Below, in pieces: positions 1-8,769 of a stretch of DNA of 33,713 bases. The DNA is from Dehalococcoidia bacterium (GTDB lineage: Bacteria; Chloroflexota; Dehalococcoidia; Lucifugimonadales; UBA1123). The notes below the pieces were generated by a model that saw only the letters and a program-made list of their open reading frames with translations, made no database searches and was not told where the DNA came from. The translations under genes and the position numbers were made by a program. Positions within the stretch are counted from its first letter, which is position 1. Every line of letters starts with the position of its first letter. The DNA lies in contig VXRN01000023.1 in assembly GCA_009838465.1 (NCBI GenBank), positions 355,007 to 388,719 of the forward strand, written 5' to 3'.

Positions 1-2
1 TG

Positions 3-1526
3 TTCGGAGACGAAGCGACGGAAGAGCAGATGACTGCCGCGAAGAAGATGTACGCGGACCTGGACAGTGCTACGAAGGGTCTGGTGAATGCTGCTGCCGC
101 AGAGATCTACGGAGAGGGCGGCCACTACAGCGTAGGTCAGTGGTGGGAGACGCTGGACTGTCGTCTGATGCGGATCGCGGCAGGCGACGGCAACACGGCC
201 GATCCTGAGAGTCCGTACTGTGCTCACTACCCCGGATCGGGTGCAGCGAAGATCCTGGATGACGAGTCTAAGATGTTCGTTGACATGGTGGGCAAGGCGC
301 TGCTGGGACGCTACGACATCGGGGTGTACCCGATGGACAGCGCAATGGCGATGCGCTGGTGGAACGCCCTGAACGGGGAGCAGATGGTCGCGGCATTGTT
401 CGGAGACGAAGCGACGGAAGAGCAGATGACTGCCGCGAAGAAGATGTACGCGGACCTGGACAGTGCTACGAAGGGTCTGGTGAATGCTGCTGCCGCAGAG
501 ATCTACGGAGAGGGCGGCCACTACAGCGTAGGTCAGTGGTGGGAGACGCTGGACTGTCGTCTGATGCGGATCGCGGCAGGCGACGGCAACACGGCCGATC
601 CTGAGAGTCCGTACTGTGCTCACTACCCCGGATCGGGTGCAGCGAAGATCCTGGACGACGATTCTAAGATGTTCGTTGACATGGTAGGCAAGGTGTTGCT
701 GGGACGCTACGACATCGGGGTGTACCCGATGGACAGCGCGATGGCTATGCGCTGGTGGAACGCCCTGAACGGCGAGCAGATGGTCGCGGCATTGTTCGGA
801 GACGAAGCGACGGAAGAGCAGATGACTGCCGCGAAGAAGATGTACGCAGACCTGGACAGTGCTACGAAGGGTCTGGTGAACGCTGCCGCCGCTGAGATCT
901 ACGGAGAGGGCGGCCATTACAGCGTAGGCCAGTGGTGGGAGACGCTGGACTGTCGTCTGATGCGGATAGCGGCAGGGGACGGCAACACGGCTGATCCTGA
1001 GAGCCCGTACTGCGCACACTACCCGGGATCAAACGCAGCAAAGATCCTGGACGACGATTCTAAGATGTTCGTTGACATGGTGGGCAAGGCGCTTCTGGGA
1101 CGCTACGACATCGGAGTGTATCCTATGGATAGTGCTATGGCGATGCGCTGGTGGAACGTATTGAACGGCGAGCAGATGGTCGCGGCTTTGTTCGGAGACG
1201 AAGCGACTGAAGAACAGATGACTGCCGCGAAGAAGATGTACGCAGACCTGGACGGGACTACTAAGGGTCTGGTGAACTATGCTGCCGCCAAGATCTACGG
1301 AGAGGGCGGCCATTACAGCGTAGGCCAGTGGTGGGAGACGCTGGACTGTCGTCTGATGCGGATTGCGGCAGGCGACGGCAACATGGCTGATCCTGAGAGT
1401 CCGTACTGCGCTCACTACCCGGGTTCCGGGGCAGCGAAGATTCTGGATGACGAGTCTAAGATGTTCGTTGACATGGTGGGCAAGGCGCTGCTGGGACGCT
1501 ACGACATCGGAGTGTATCCGATGGAC
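3..1526 (+). repeat. In-frame 396-bp tandem repeat array (three boundaries visible, fourth unit truncated)
   Basis: The period is exactly 396 bp, or 132 codons: copies begin at 30, 426, 822 and 1218, and a partial copy precedes base 30. Adjacent units differ at only a few residues. Units 1 and 2 differ by E/D in ILDDESK and A/V in GKALLG. Unit 4 differs most (DGTTKG, VNYAAAKIYG, GNMADP). Synonymous sites are also largely identical, so the array looks recently amplified or homogenised rather than ancient. Confidence 0.95.
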
Positions 1527-1601
1527 AAGGACGACGACAGTGGCGACGAGATGATGGACGACAGTAATGGAGGAATGGACGACAACGGGGATAGCTCGTA
1601 G
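3..1601 (+). CDS. Tandem-repeat protein of unknown function, 5'-truncated by the window edge
   Basis: I do not recognise a named family. The frame is open from base 3, and the first residues (LFGDEATEEQ) match the end of a repeat unit, so the true start lies upstream of the window. The visible 532 residues consist of a 132-residue unit repeated almost exactly. Met-Thr-Ala-Ala-Lys-Lys recurs at 30, 426, 822 and 1218. Each unit carries two Trp-Trp pairs (QWWETL, MRWWNAL), two Cys (LDCRLM, SPYCAHY) and a conserved AAGDGN segment. The fixed Cys pair suggests an extracytoplasmic, disulfide-bonded domain, but that is inference. The last unit stops after GVYPMD and is replaced by a 24-residue Asp/Gly/Ser/Met-rich acidic tail. 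No sorting motif or C-terminal membrane helix is visible, and any signal peptide would be upstream. An intrinsic terminator follows at 1694-1732. Confidence 0.85.
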   Translation, partial: FGDEATEEQMTAAKKMYADLDSATKGLVNAAAAEIYGEGGHYSVGQWWETLDCRLMRIAAGDGNTADPESPYCAHYPGSGAAKILDDESKMFVDMVGKALLGRYDIGVYPMDSAMAMRWWNALNGEQMVAALFGDEATEEQMTAAKKMYADLDSATKGLVNAAAAEIYGEGGHYSVGQWWETLDCRLMRIAAGDGNTADPESPYCAHYPGSGAAKILDDDSKMFVDMVGKVLLGRYDIGVYPMDSAMAMRWWNALNGEQMVAALFGDEATEEQMTAAKKMYADLDSATKGLVNAAAAEIYGEGGHYSVGQWWETLDCRLMRIAAGDGNTADPESPYCAHYPGSNAAKILDDDSKMFVDMVGKALLGRYDIGVYPMDSAMAMRWWNVLNGEQMVAALFGDEATEEQMTAAKKMYADLDGTTKGLVNYAAAKIYGEGGHYSVGQWWETLDCRLMRIAAGDGNMADPESPYCAHYPGSGAAKILDDESKMFVDMVGKALLGRYDIGVYPMDKDDDSGDEMMDDSNGGMDDNGDSS

Positions 1602-1693
1602 TAGTGGTTGAATCCCCGTCTGAAGGGAGGCGGGCTGCCAGGCCCTTTCAGATAAGCTTAGATTCTTCGTCTGTGTCTGAGGCATAGTTGAAT

Positions 1694-1732
1694 GACCCCG
1701 GGTGGAAAATGACCGTCCGGGGTCTTTGTTTT
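1694..1732 (+). terminator. Intrinsic terminator after the repeat-protein gene
   Basis: An 8-bp perfect stem pairs GACCCCGG (1694-1701) with CCGGGGTC (1717-1724). The loop is 15 nt and TTTGTTTT follows at once. It lies about 90 bp after the stop codon. A weaker imperfect hairpin (CTGAAGGG 1620-1627 with CCCTTTCAG 1643-1651) lies between. Confidence 0.8.
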
Positions 1733-1792
1733 GCGGCGCATGAGCGTTGCGGAATCCTTGATGCGATCTTGCGGTTTTCCCTTGTCGCCTTA

Positions 1793-1801
1793 TGTGATAA
1801 T
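1793..1801 (+). promoter_or_regulatory. Possible extended -10 promoter for plsY
   Basis: TGTGATAAT reads as an extended -10 element (TGn followed by GATAAT) about 80 bp before the plsY start. No convincing -35 hexamer lies at the right spacing, so this is a weak call. Between the terminator at 1732 and plsY I see nothing else of note. Confidence 0.3.
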
Positions 1802-1881
1802 CTCCGTATTGATCCGGGTTCGACTTTGATAGTACGCGTATCTTGATGTTAGACTGCCTGGTGATCTGACGGAGAAGTAAA

Positions 1882-2535
1882 TTGGGAGCGAGTCCCGAAA
1901 TTCTAAGCCTCTTGATTTCAGTGGCGATTGGCTATCTGCTCGGCGCGATCCCATTGGCTGATCGTGTGAGCAGGCGCAAGGGGATTGACATCTTCAGCAT
2001 AGGCACCGGGCTTGCGGGCGCCACGAATGTGCGGCGAAACGTTGGTCCTAAGTCCGCGGCGGTCGTGGTCCTGGGCGACGCGGTAAAGGGCATGATAGCC
2101 ATCTTGGCGGCCAAGCAGATGGGCATCGAGGGGCCTTGGCTCTTCGTACCGGCCACTGCGACCGTTATCGGACACTGGAACTCCATCTTCACGCGCTTCA
2201 AGGGTGGGGACGGTCTGGTCGTTCTGGGCGGGATCTGCCTGGTAGTCTTCTCGCCGTTCCCAGTTGGAAACTTGATCGCTGTGTTGGCGGTGTTGGTAGG
2301 TATAGCGGTGGCGTTGGGCGGCCAAAAGTTGCCCTACACCTCGCTCTTGTGCATTTTCTCAGGCTATGGAGTTGTCATCGCGCTGACTTATCGATGGAAC
2401 CCCGGCGAAATGAACACCGTGCTGGCGATAGGCACTCTGGCGCTAATAGTGTTCGGGCACGCAGTCCTGGGACACGCGCGGCGCAACAAGTCAGAAGAGT
2501 CGGAAGACTTCACAGCCGACGGACAGGCTATCTAG
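1882..2535 (+). CDS. plsY: Acyl-phosphate:glycerol-3-phosphate acyltransferase PlsY
   Basis: PlsY is an integral membrane enzyme that transfers an acyl group from acyl-phosphate to glycerol-3-phosphate, giving lysophosphatidic acid in the first step of phospholipid synthesis. The 217-residue length suits the family. The N-terminal helix (LLISVAIGYLLGAIPLA) is followed by the family signature GTGLAGATNVRRNVG (about 41-55), and RFKGGDG (about 108-114) corresponds to the family's RFKGGKG loop with Lys changed to Asp. Several further hydrophobic helices follow. Family members usually have G-S-G-N-I/P-G-A-T-N; here it is GTGLAGATN, a mild divergence. The start is TTG at 1882, supported by GGAG at 1871-1874 with a 7-nt gap; no closer ATG fits. 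It stands alone and converges on the ABC operon. Confidence 0.9.
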   Translation: MGASPEILSLLISVAIGYLLGAIPLADRVSRRKGIDIFSIGTGLAGATNVRRNVGPKSAAVVVLGDAVKGMIAILAAKQMGIEGPWLFVPATATVIGHWNSIFTRFKGGDGLVVLGGICLVVFSPFPVGNLIAVLAVLVGIAVALGGQKLPYTSLLCIFSGYGVVIALTYRWNPGEMNTVLAIGTLALIVFGHAVLGHARRNKSEESEDFTADGQAI

Positions 2536-2555
2536 AACCAGGACGGGTTGGCTTA

Positions 2556-2576
2556 GAACGCCTGAATCGGGCGTTC
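2556..2576. terminator. Hairpin between convergent plsY and the ABC operon
   Basis: GAACGCC (2556-2562) pairs perfectly with GGCGTTC (2570-2576) around a 7-nt loop. It sits in the 51-bp gap between two converging genes, so it may end transcription from both sides. No U-tract follows on either strand, which weakens the call. Confidence 0.4.
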
Positions 2577-2586
2577 CTCTCCAACT

Positions 2587-3540
2587 TCAGTTCTCAGGCT
2601 GCGGCTCGGCGACGTCGCTCATTCTCAGCAGCAAGGGAGCGACCCTCTGCGCTTCTACTATATAGACCGTCGAGGTAGTAGGAATCTTCAGGTAGAAGGA
2701 GCGGTCGTCTCTCTGGAGGAAACGCAGCCTCGTTCCCGGAGTGGGCGCGTCCTCGCGGGTTATGACGCGAACTGTCGCGTCCGGCGTGGTGAAGTTCAGG
2801 GTGTCCGCCACTTCTTCGTCCTCGAACCCGGATGCGATAACGAGTTGGAGCGTTCCCAAAATGCCGTTCAGGGCGAATGGCATTGCCGGACTCTCAGTGC
2901 CGTCAGCGCCGGTGACGAACCATTCTCCTTCTTCGTTTGGCCTCAGGAGGAACTGCTCGTCGCGGTATGTGTATTGAATCTCCGCTATCTCATTGGGCTG
3001 GATCGAAGCCACCACTGGGTTCTTCCAGCGGTCCGGATCAGGGTCGAAGATGTTGCCTCCGGGACAGGGTATCCCGTAGGTCTCGTCGTGTCCCGCTCTT
3101 CTCACGTAGCAGAGGCGGGCTGCGGGCTTCCACACGCCGACGATGAACTTTTCCTGAAGCGAGCGTCTGTCCTGGAAGAAGGACATCTCTATGGCGTCGC
3201 CCTGCACGACTCCCATGCGCTCGTGGTTTGCGGGGTTGGTTGAGATAAGTTGTGCGTCATAAAGGTCGTCAACACCCTGCCAGAACTGCTGGAGCCAGGG
3301 TTCGAACACGGGCTGGTCGTCAACGAACCAAGCTCCCTGTTCGGAGTCTCCGAGTCGCTGCAACTCGGTGGTGAAGCCGTTGCCTTCCACGAGAACGCGG
3401 TCACTGGCCTGCGGGGATACCTGCACCAGCCCTTCGAGGATGACTTCGTCCGAGCCGGCCGCGAAGACGCGGAAAAGCAAACCCGCGATTCCGACTGCTA
3501 TAAGCGCCATCAGGACGAATCCGACCTGTCTGCTCTTCAC
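2587..3540 (-). CDS. DUF4340 domain protein, third gene of a Gld-like ABC operon
   Basis: This 317-residue protein has one N-terminal membrane helix (VGFVLMALIAVGIAGLLFR, about 7-25) followed by a long beta-rich extracytoplasmic part. That architecture and the operon position are typical of DUF4340 proteins, which usually follow GldG-like genes. Its ATG at 3540 overlaps the stop of the upstream permease gene in an ATGA arrangement, so the two are translationally coupled. No catalytic motif is apparent. It probably works as an auxiliary extracytoplasmic subunit of the ABC exporter; substrate unknown. Confidence 0.75.
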   Translation of the reverse strand: MKSRQVGFVLMALIAVGIAGLLFRVFAAGSDEVILEGLVQVSPQASDRVLVEGNGFTTELQRLGDSEQGAWFVDDQPVFEPWLQQFWQGVDDLYDAQLISTNPANHERMGVVQGDAIEMSFFQDRRSLQEKFIVGVWKPAARLCYVRRAGHDETYGIPCPGGNIFDPDPDRWKNPVVASIQPNEIAEIQYTYRDEQFLLRPNEEGEWFVTGADGTESPAMPFALNGILGTLQLVIASGFEDEEVADTLNFTTPDATVRVITREDAPTPGTRLRFLQRDDRSFYLKIPTTSTVYIVEAQRVAPLLLRMSDVAEPQPEN

Positions 3541-5843
3541 TCTTCATCCTCCTGTTCGGACTCGGCACGCCTCCTCGCGGCCCTGCCGCCGGCGGCTTGA
3601 CCGTACAGGGTGAATCCGAATCTTCGCCTACGGATCGAACGGACAGCGCCGAACAGTATGAAAATCAGGGGTACGCCGGCGATGTTCAGCCAGCGAGCCG
3701 CGTTCTCATGGGTCGGAGACGAGTAGAGCAGGTCGCGCGAGGAGACCACCTTGGAGCGAACCGAGGCAAGCCTGTCCTCCTGTGCGAGCCAGTCAACCAG
3801 ATTCAGCGCGAGAGCGACGTTTTCCTGAGAGCGGGAGACCAGCGCGTCGGTGAGCCAGCCGGAATCTCCGACCACGACTATCCTGTAAGTCTCGCCGCCG
3901 GCAGCCTTCTCTGCCACGGCTACCGCTACGAGACTCTGGACCAAGTTGTCCGGGGTGATTTCCTCGAAGGTCTGCGAGTTCGGCCTCAGGTCGCGGTAGG
4001 TAAAGTCAATAGCTGAGAATTCGCTGGTTTCCAGTATGGGTATGACCTCCACGAGTTCCCGTTGGGATTCGGAGATTCCGAGGGAGCTTGCCCAGGGAAG
4101 TACCGCCGATTCGACGTTTCCGGCCACCTTCTTGTCTATGACCGGGGCGCGAACCCAGTATGGATAGGGCAGGAACACGCTGCCCACTTGGGTCTGGAAG
4201 GACAGTGTCTCGTTCGCCTGGAGGTCAAAAACGAGGTCGTTCTCGACGATGACGCCGAATCTCTCCGGTAGATCCCTGAAGCTGTAACGGTTCTCGCCGG
4301 CAACGAGCCGAGACTGGTCCACCGCGATGGAGTCAATCATAAGCAGCGCTTTCCCGCCGTTGGTGATGTATTCGACGACGGCATTGGCGGTCTCGTCAGG
4401 TATGGCCTGTGTGGGGCCGCCGATGATTAGTACGTCAACGCCGGACAGGTCTATCGCCGGATCCTCGGAAGCGTTCATCTCGCGGACTTCATACGCGTCA
4501 GTGAGAAGCGCGGCGAATGTCTGGTAACCGCCGGAGGGCCCCGCTTGGCCATGGCCGGTCAGAAACACGACGGACTTCTTCTGGTCCTCGACCATCCGGT
4601 TGATCAGTGAGGCCATCCGGTACTCGAAGCCGTCGAAGCTGTTGATGAAGGGTATAGTCTCTCTCTGATCAACATACGTCATGGACAGACCGAGGTAGCT
4701 CGCCTTAATCTGGAGTTCACCCTGGCTGCGTACGTTGAACTGACGGGCAGGCACACCCGCGATCTGCGCCTTGCGGAGTTCGTCCTCATCGTCTTCCGGG
4801 AACCTCCTCACCAGCTTGACCTTGCCGTCTGATCCGGCTGAGAAGTCTTCCAGGAAATCGCCGATGTCGCGGGTCGCCAGTGCGATTGGTACGGCGGGCT
4901 CCCGCGATTCGTACAGCTCCAGGGTCAGAATATCGTCCAGGCCGTCAACTATGTCCGCCGTCGCGGGGCTCAGCGTGAACAACTTATCCTCGGTCAGATC
5001 GAAGCGCCCCTCGATCGAGTTGCCCGACCAGCCTATGAGAATGCTGAATATGATGAGTCCCGCCGTCCCAAGCTGGAGATTCCGGTACTGCGTTGACTTA
5101 TGGCTCAGCGTGCGACCCCGGATTATCAGGAAGGTCGCGCTCAGGAATGTCGAGATGAGGGCTATGAAGTAGAGCACGTCGCGCAGGTGTATGACGCCCC
5201 GGGCTACACTGGAAAAGTGGGTGACGGGACTCAAGTCCTGGAGCAGAGAGGCAAGGCGCTGCGGAAGTGTGACCGCCACGATGTCTAGCCCCATTATCAT
5301 CAGGAACATGGTCAGAGAAAGGCCGAGGATGAAGGCTACGACCTGGTTGCGGGTGAGACTCGATGTGAATAGTCCAATGGATACGAAAGAGGCGGCCAGG
5401 AACAGGCTTCCGATGTACTGGCCTACTGCGGCTCCGATATCCAAGTTTCCCGCCGTCTGGACTGCGATGGGTATGCCAATTGTAGCCAGAATGGAAAACG
5501 CGACGAAAATGAAGCCAGACAGGAACTTAGACAGCAGGACTATCCAGCCGCGTATCGGGTGAGTGAGCAGCAGTTCCAGGGTGCCGTCCCTGTTCTCTTC
5601 GGCAAGCAGTTTCATTGTGGCCGCAGGCACGAATATGGCGAGCAACCATGGCAAAGAAGGGTTGTCTATCTGGAAGTCAACAGTGAACAGCGGGCGCAGG
5701 GACGCCTCCGCGGTCAGGAGCGCCTGGCTGAAGAATACGTATGACAGGACCGCCACGAACGGCACTATCAGGATATACGCGGCAGGCTGGTCGAAATAGC
5801 TCTTGATGTCCTTCCTGACAAGAGCGAGCAGTGGTGAACTCAT
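3537..5843 (-). CDS. ABC permease fused to a GldG-like auxiliary domain
   Basis: This 768-residue protein joins two units that are separate GldF and GldG proteins in Bacteroidota. Residues 1 to about 250 form an ABC-2-type permease with about six hydrophobic segments (for example YILIVPFVAVLSYVFF and VAFILGLSLTMFLMIMG). Then comes a membrane helix (LGTAGLIIFSILIGW) and the GldG hallmark RFDLTEDKLFTLSPAT, which opens a large extracytoplasmic ABC-auxiliary domain. A last helix (IAGVPLIFILFGAV, about 725-740) precedes a basic and acidic tail. The gene starts 3 nt after the ATPase stop and overlaps the DUF4340 gene by 4 nt. A role in export or envelope assembly is inferred; no gliding or type IX secretion genes are seen here. 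Confidence 0.85.
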   Translation of the reverse strand: MSSPLLALVRKDIKSYFDQPAAYILIVPFVAVLSYVFFSQALLTAEASLRPLFTVDFQIDNPSLPWLLAIFVPAATMKLLAEENRDGTLELLLTHPIRGWIVLLSKFLSGFIFVAFSILATIGIPIAVQTAGNLDIGAAVGQYIGSLFLAASFVSIGLFTSSLTRNQVVAFILGLSLTMFLMIMGLDIVAVTLPQRLASLLQDLSPVTHFSSVARGVIHLRDVLYFIALISTFLSATFLIIRGRTLSHKSTQYRNLQLGTAGLIIFSILIGWSGNSIEGRFDLTEDKLFTLSPATADIVDGLDDILTLELYESREPAVPIALATRDIGDFLEDFSAGSDGKVKLVRRFPEDDEDELRKAQIAGVPARQFNVRSQGELQIKASYLGLSMTYVDQRETIPFINSFDGFEYRMASLINRMVEDQKKSVVFLTGHGQAGPSGGYQTFAALLTDAYEVREMNASEDPAIDLSGVDVLIIGGPTQAIPDETANAVVEYITNGGKALLMIDSIAVDQSRLVAGENRYSFRDLPERFGVIVENDLVFDLQANETLSFQTQVGSVFLPYPYWVRAPVIDKKVAGNVESAVLPWASSLGISESQRELVEVIPILETSEFSAIDFTYRDLRPNSQTFEEITPDNLVQSLVAVAVAEKAAGGETYRIVVVGDSGWLTDALVSRSQENVALALNLVDWLAQEDRLASVRSKVVSSRDLLYSSPTHENAARWLNIAGVPLIFILFGAVRSIRRRRFGFTLYGQAAGGRAARRRAESEQEDEE

Positions 5844-5846
5844 ATC

Positions 5847-6839
5847 CTAAGAATCATCTCCCGTGGCGACAGATTCTGCGGTCAGATCGTGGAATACATC
5901 TTCCAGGCGCGGACGCTCCTCGTGGAGTTCCCAGAGAACCCAGTCGTTTTCCTTGGCCATCTGGAATATTTCGGGACGAGGTTCGGCATCGGCGGTTACC
6001 GACAGGCGGTAGCGCTTTCGACCGTCTTCTATGCCCTCACTCAGTATCTCTGTGATCCCAGGGATCTCTGCGAGGCCGGACTCGATTCCGTTACCCTCGA
6101 CCTCAAGGTAAACCCTTCTAAGCTCCAAAGCCTGCTGGAGAAGGTCTTGAACCGGACTGTTGGCTACCAACTTGCCGCGGCTGATTACGAGGACACGCTC
6201 GCAGGTATTCTCGACTTCCTGCATGACGTGGGTGCTGAGAAGCACTGTCCTTTCGCCGCCGAGGTGACGGATCAGATCGCGGATAGTAATTCGCTGGTTG
6301 GGGTCGAGTCCCTCGGTAGGCTCGTCCAGCACGAGGACGGAGGGCCTGTGCAGGATGGCCTGCGCCAGTCCGACGCGCTGGTGGTAGCCCTTCGACAGTT
6401 CGTAGATAGGACGGTAGAAGACTTCCTGGATGCCGGTTTCTTCGACGGTAAGGTCGAGGTTCCTGCGGCGGTCCGCCCCGGACAGGCCGCGGAGTTCGGC
6501 TACGAACGCCAGGTACTCGGAGACCAGCATATCCTCGTAGAGAGGGTTGTTTTCGGGGAGGTATCCGATGGCCTCGCGGGTGACGATGTCGTTTTCCTGG
6601 GTGTCCATGCCATTGATGGCGATACTGCCGATGTCCGGTGTGTAGTAGGACGTGAGCATTCTCATGGTGGTCGTCTTTCCGGACCCGTTCGGGCCCAGGA
6701 ATCCCACGATCTCGCCACGATTCACGTCGAACGAAAGGTTGTCAACCGCCACACGCACGCCAAAGCGCTTGGTCACGCCCTTGACCTGTATGGTGGCGTC
6801 CGAATCGGGGACGACTGTTTCCTGATGCTGTTCCGACAT
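5847..6839 (-). CDS. ABC transporter ATP-binding protein (GldA/CcmA-like)
   Basis: This is the ATPase that powers the adjacent fused permease. Numbering from the ATG at 6839 (330 residues): Walker A GPNGSGKTT at 49-57, ABC signature LSKGYHQRVG at 148-157, Walker B VLVLDEP at 168-174, and the switch His in LSTHVMQE near 204. The Q-loop position reads GYLPENNPLYED, as is common in this exporter subfamily. About 100 further residues form a C-terminal domain. The longest frame opens at a GTG (6854), but the ATG at 6839 has a GAGG 9 nt upstream and gives the expected N-terminus, so I prefer it. First gene of the three-gene operon. Confidence 0.88.
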   Translation of the reverse strand: MSEQHQETVVPDSDATIQVKGVTKRFGVRVAVDNLSFDVNRGEIVGFLGPNGSGKTTTMRMLTSYYTPDIGSIAINGMDTQENDIVTREAIGYLPENNPLYEDMLVSEYLAFVAELRGLSGADRRRNLDLTVEETGIQEVFYRPIYELSKGYHQRVGLAQAILHRPSVLVLDEPTEGLDPNQRITIRDLIRHLGGERTVLLSTHVMQEVENTCERVLVISRGKLVANSPVQDLLQQALELRRVYLEVEGNGIESGLAEIPGITEILSEGIEDGRKRYRLSVTADAEPRPEIFQMAKENDWVLWELHEERPRLEDVFHDLTAESVATGDDS

Positions 6840-6854
6840 ATCAGCGTACCTCAC

Positions 6855-7048
6855 TATGGATACGCAAGGCGTCGCTTAAGCGGTTTTCTGTTATGTTCGT
6901 CATATAGCCTCGGACCCTAATCACCCTCAACCTAACCCTCATCCTCAGGAAGAGGGGATCTGTTGATCAGATTCCGTAGGAGACTGGATGTCTGCCTACC
7001 CTTGTAAGCCCTTGAGCGAGAGGGAACTTATGCAATTGTCTCAAACAA
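6855..7048. other. Intergenic region with a degenerate dispersed repeat
   Basis: This is the upstream region of the ABC operon and the downstream region of groEL. At 6914-6958 it holds a CCCTAA/ACCCTCA-rich stretch ending in CCTCAGGAAGAGGGG, resembling the widespread ACCCTCAxCCTAACCCTC...GAGAGGG intergenic repeat of many bacterial genomes. No coding region is supported. No clear promoter hexamers were identified. Confidence 0.45.
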
Positions 7049-7077
7049 CAGACCCTGATCTTAATGAAGAGGGTCTG
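7040..7077 (-). terminator. Intrinsic terminator of groEL
   Basis: On the minus strand an 8-bp perfect stem, CAGACCCT paired with AGGGTCTG (7070-7077 and 7049-7056), closes a 13-nt loop and is followed by the T-rich TTGTTTGAG. It lies 26 bp after the groEL stop codon. Confidence 0.75.
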
Positions 7078-7103
7078 CTGTCAATCTTGCCTGTGAGGGC
7101 GAT

Positions 7104-8705
7104 TTAGTCGTCGTATGGAGCTGGCAGCGGCATGGGGTTGAGTTCGGTTATCAGGGATTCGGTGGTGAGTACCATGCCCGCGACGCTTGCAGCGTTTTCC
7201 AGGGCGGACCTGGTCACCTTTGCCGGGTCAACTATGCCAAGCTCGAACATATCGCCATACCGCTCGGTTTCGGCGTCGAATCCAAAGTCGTCTTCGCCCG
7301 TAGAGATCTGGTGCAGGACCACCTCGCCAGTCAGCCCGGCGTTGTGGGATATGACTCTGACGGGCTCTTCCGCGGCGCTCAGAACTATGTTCACTCCGGT
7401 GCGCTCGTCTCCACCGGTCTCCAGCTTCGCGGCGGCCTTTTGAGCGGCCCTGAGCAGGGCGGTGCCTCCGCCCGGCACGATGCCTTCCTCCATGGCAGCC
7501 CTGGTGGCGGACAGCGCGTCCTCGAGACGCTGCTTCTTTTCGCGCAGTTCGATTTCGGTAGCCGCGCCCACCTTAAGGACTGAGACGCCCCCGGCGAGCT
7601 TGGCGGCGCGCTCTTCCAGCTTTTCCCTGTCGTAGTCAGAGGTGGTGTCCTCGGCCTGGTTGCGTATCTGGCCGATGCGCGCCTGGATGTCGAATTCGGA
7701 GCCGCCCCCCTGGACGAAGGTGGTGTTGTCCTTGTCGGCTATTACGCGACCACAGCTACCGAGGTCGGCGACGGTTACGGAGTCCAGGCTTCGGCCTGAC
7801 TCGCTGCTGATGACCTGGCAGCCGAACAGAACGGACATATCCTCGAGGATTGCCTTGCGGCGCTCGCCGAAGGCGGGGGCCTTTATGGCCACGCAGTTGA
7901 GCGTTCCGCGAAGGTTATTGACGACCAGCGTAGCGAGCGCTTCTCCGTCGACGTCCTCGGCGATTATGACGAGGTTTCTGGACACCTGCGACGCCTGCTC
8001 CAAGAGCGGAAGAAGGTCGCTGACAGCCGAGATCTTTTCGTCCGTAACGAGGATGCGCGGACTTTCTATCTCGGCAATCATCCTGTCCTGGTTGGTCACG
8101 AAGTGAGGGGAGAGGTAACCGCGGTCAACCTGCATACCTTCCACGAAATCTATCTCGTAGTCCAGTCCCTTGGACTCTTCCACGGTGATGATGCCCTGCG
8201 GCCCGACCCTGTCCATGACGTCGGCAATGAGTTCACCCATTTCCGGGTCGTGGGCCGAGAGGACGGCCACCTGGCCTATCTGCTCTCTACCATTTACCGG
8301 CCGCGCCATGCCCCGGATCTCTTCCCTGATTCCCACGACTGCCTGTTCAATGCCTCGCTTGACCGCCATGGGGTTGGCGCCGGCGGCGAGATTCTTGAAG
8401 CCGTCGCGGATCATGGCCTGCGCCACGACTGTCGAGGTAGTCGTGCCGTCGCCGACATCGTCGTTCGTCTTGCTCGCCGCTTCCTTCAGAAGCTGGGCGC
8501 CCATGTTGGGGAAGGGCTCTTCGAGCTCAATCTCCTTGGCGATTGTCACGCCGTCGCTGCATACGTGGGGAGGCCCGAACTCCTTGTCCAGAACAACATT
8601 TCTTCCGCCAGGCCCTAGAGTGGCGCCCACGGCCGCAGCCATGGTGTCAATGCCGTCCATGAGCTGGCGGCGGGCGTCCACGTCGAACTGAAACTGTTTC
8701 GCCAT
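7104..8705 (-). CDS. groEL: Chaperonin GroEL (Hsp60), divergent copy
   Basis: GroEL forms the ATP-driven double-ring cage that refolds cytoplasmic proteins with GroES. The 533-residue length is near the usual 540-550. Conserved features: [16 protein letters not shown], the ATP-site GDGTTT (85-90), [11 protein letters not shown], and [16 protein letters not shown] with its catalytic-region Asp. Oddities: the phosphate-loop segment usually read as TLGPKGRN is TLGPGGRN (29-36), the usual T-K-D (T-H-D or T-N-D in other Chloroflexota) is CSD (49-51), and the protein ends in MPLPAPYDD with no Gly-Gly-Met tail. No groES is adjacent and no CIRCE element is visible upstream. The ATG at 8705 has GAGGTG 8 nt upstream. 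It is probably a second, specialised GroEL rather than the housekeeping copy, but that is inference. Confidence 0.93.
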   Translation of the reverse strand: MAKQFQFDVDARRQLMDGIDTMAAAVGATLGPGGRNVVLDKEFGPPHVCSDGVTIAKEIELEEPFPNMGAQLLKEAASKTNDDVGDGTTTSTVVAQAMIRDGFKNLAAGANPMAVKRGIEQAVVGIREEIRGMARPVNGREQIGQVAVLSAHDPEMGELIADVMDRVGPQGIITVEESKGLDYEIDFVEGMQVDRGYLSPHFVTNQDRMIAEIESPRILVTDEKISAVSDLLPLLEQASQVSRNLVIIAEDVDGEALATLVVNNLRGTLNCVAIKAPAFGERRKAILEDMSVLFGCQVISSESGRSLDSVTVADLGSCGRVIADKDNTTFVQGGGSEFDIQARIGQIRNQAEDTTSDYDREKLEERAAKLAGGVSVLKVGAATEIELREKKQRLEDALSATRAAMEEGIVPGGGTALLRAAQKAAAKLETGGDERTGVNIVLSAAEEPVRVISHNAGLTGEVVLHQISTGEDDFGFDAETERYGDMFELGIVDPAKVTRSALENAASVAGMVLTTESLITELNPMPLPAPYDD

Positions 8706-8769
8706 TTCTGCTACACCTCGCTTGTTTGGTTTGGTTGATTTTGTGAATTACTCGGTTGGTGGTCAGTAT

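Noticed and set aside
1029..1685. 218-residue minus-strand frame over the repeat array
   Set aside because: It is the antisense shadow of the repeat gene; its length comes from the repeated composition and it has no family features.
5889..6920. 343-residue plus-strand frame opposite the ABC ATPase gene
   Set aside because: Antisense of intact Walker motifs; no independent features.
8706..8769. CIRCE-type heat-shock operator upstream of groEL
   Set aside because: Searched for TTAGCACTC-N9-GAGTGCTAA; nothing similar is present.
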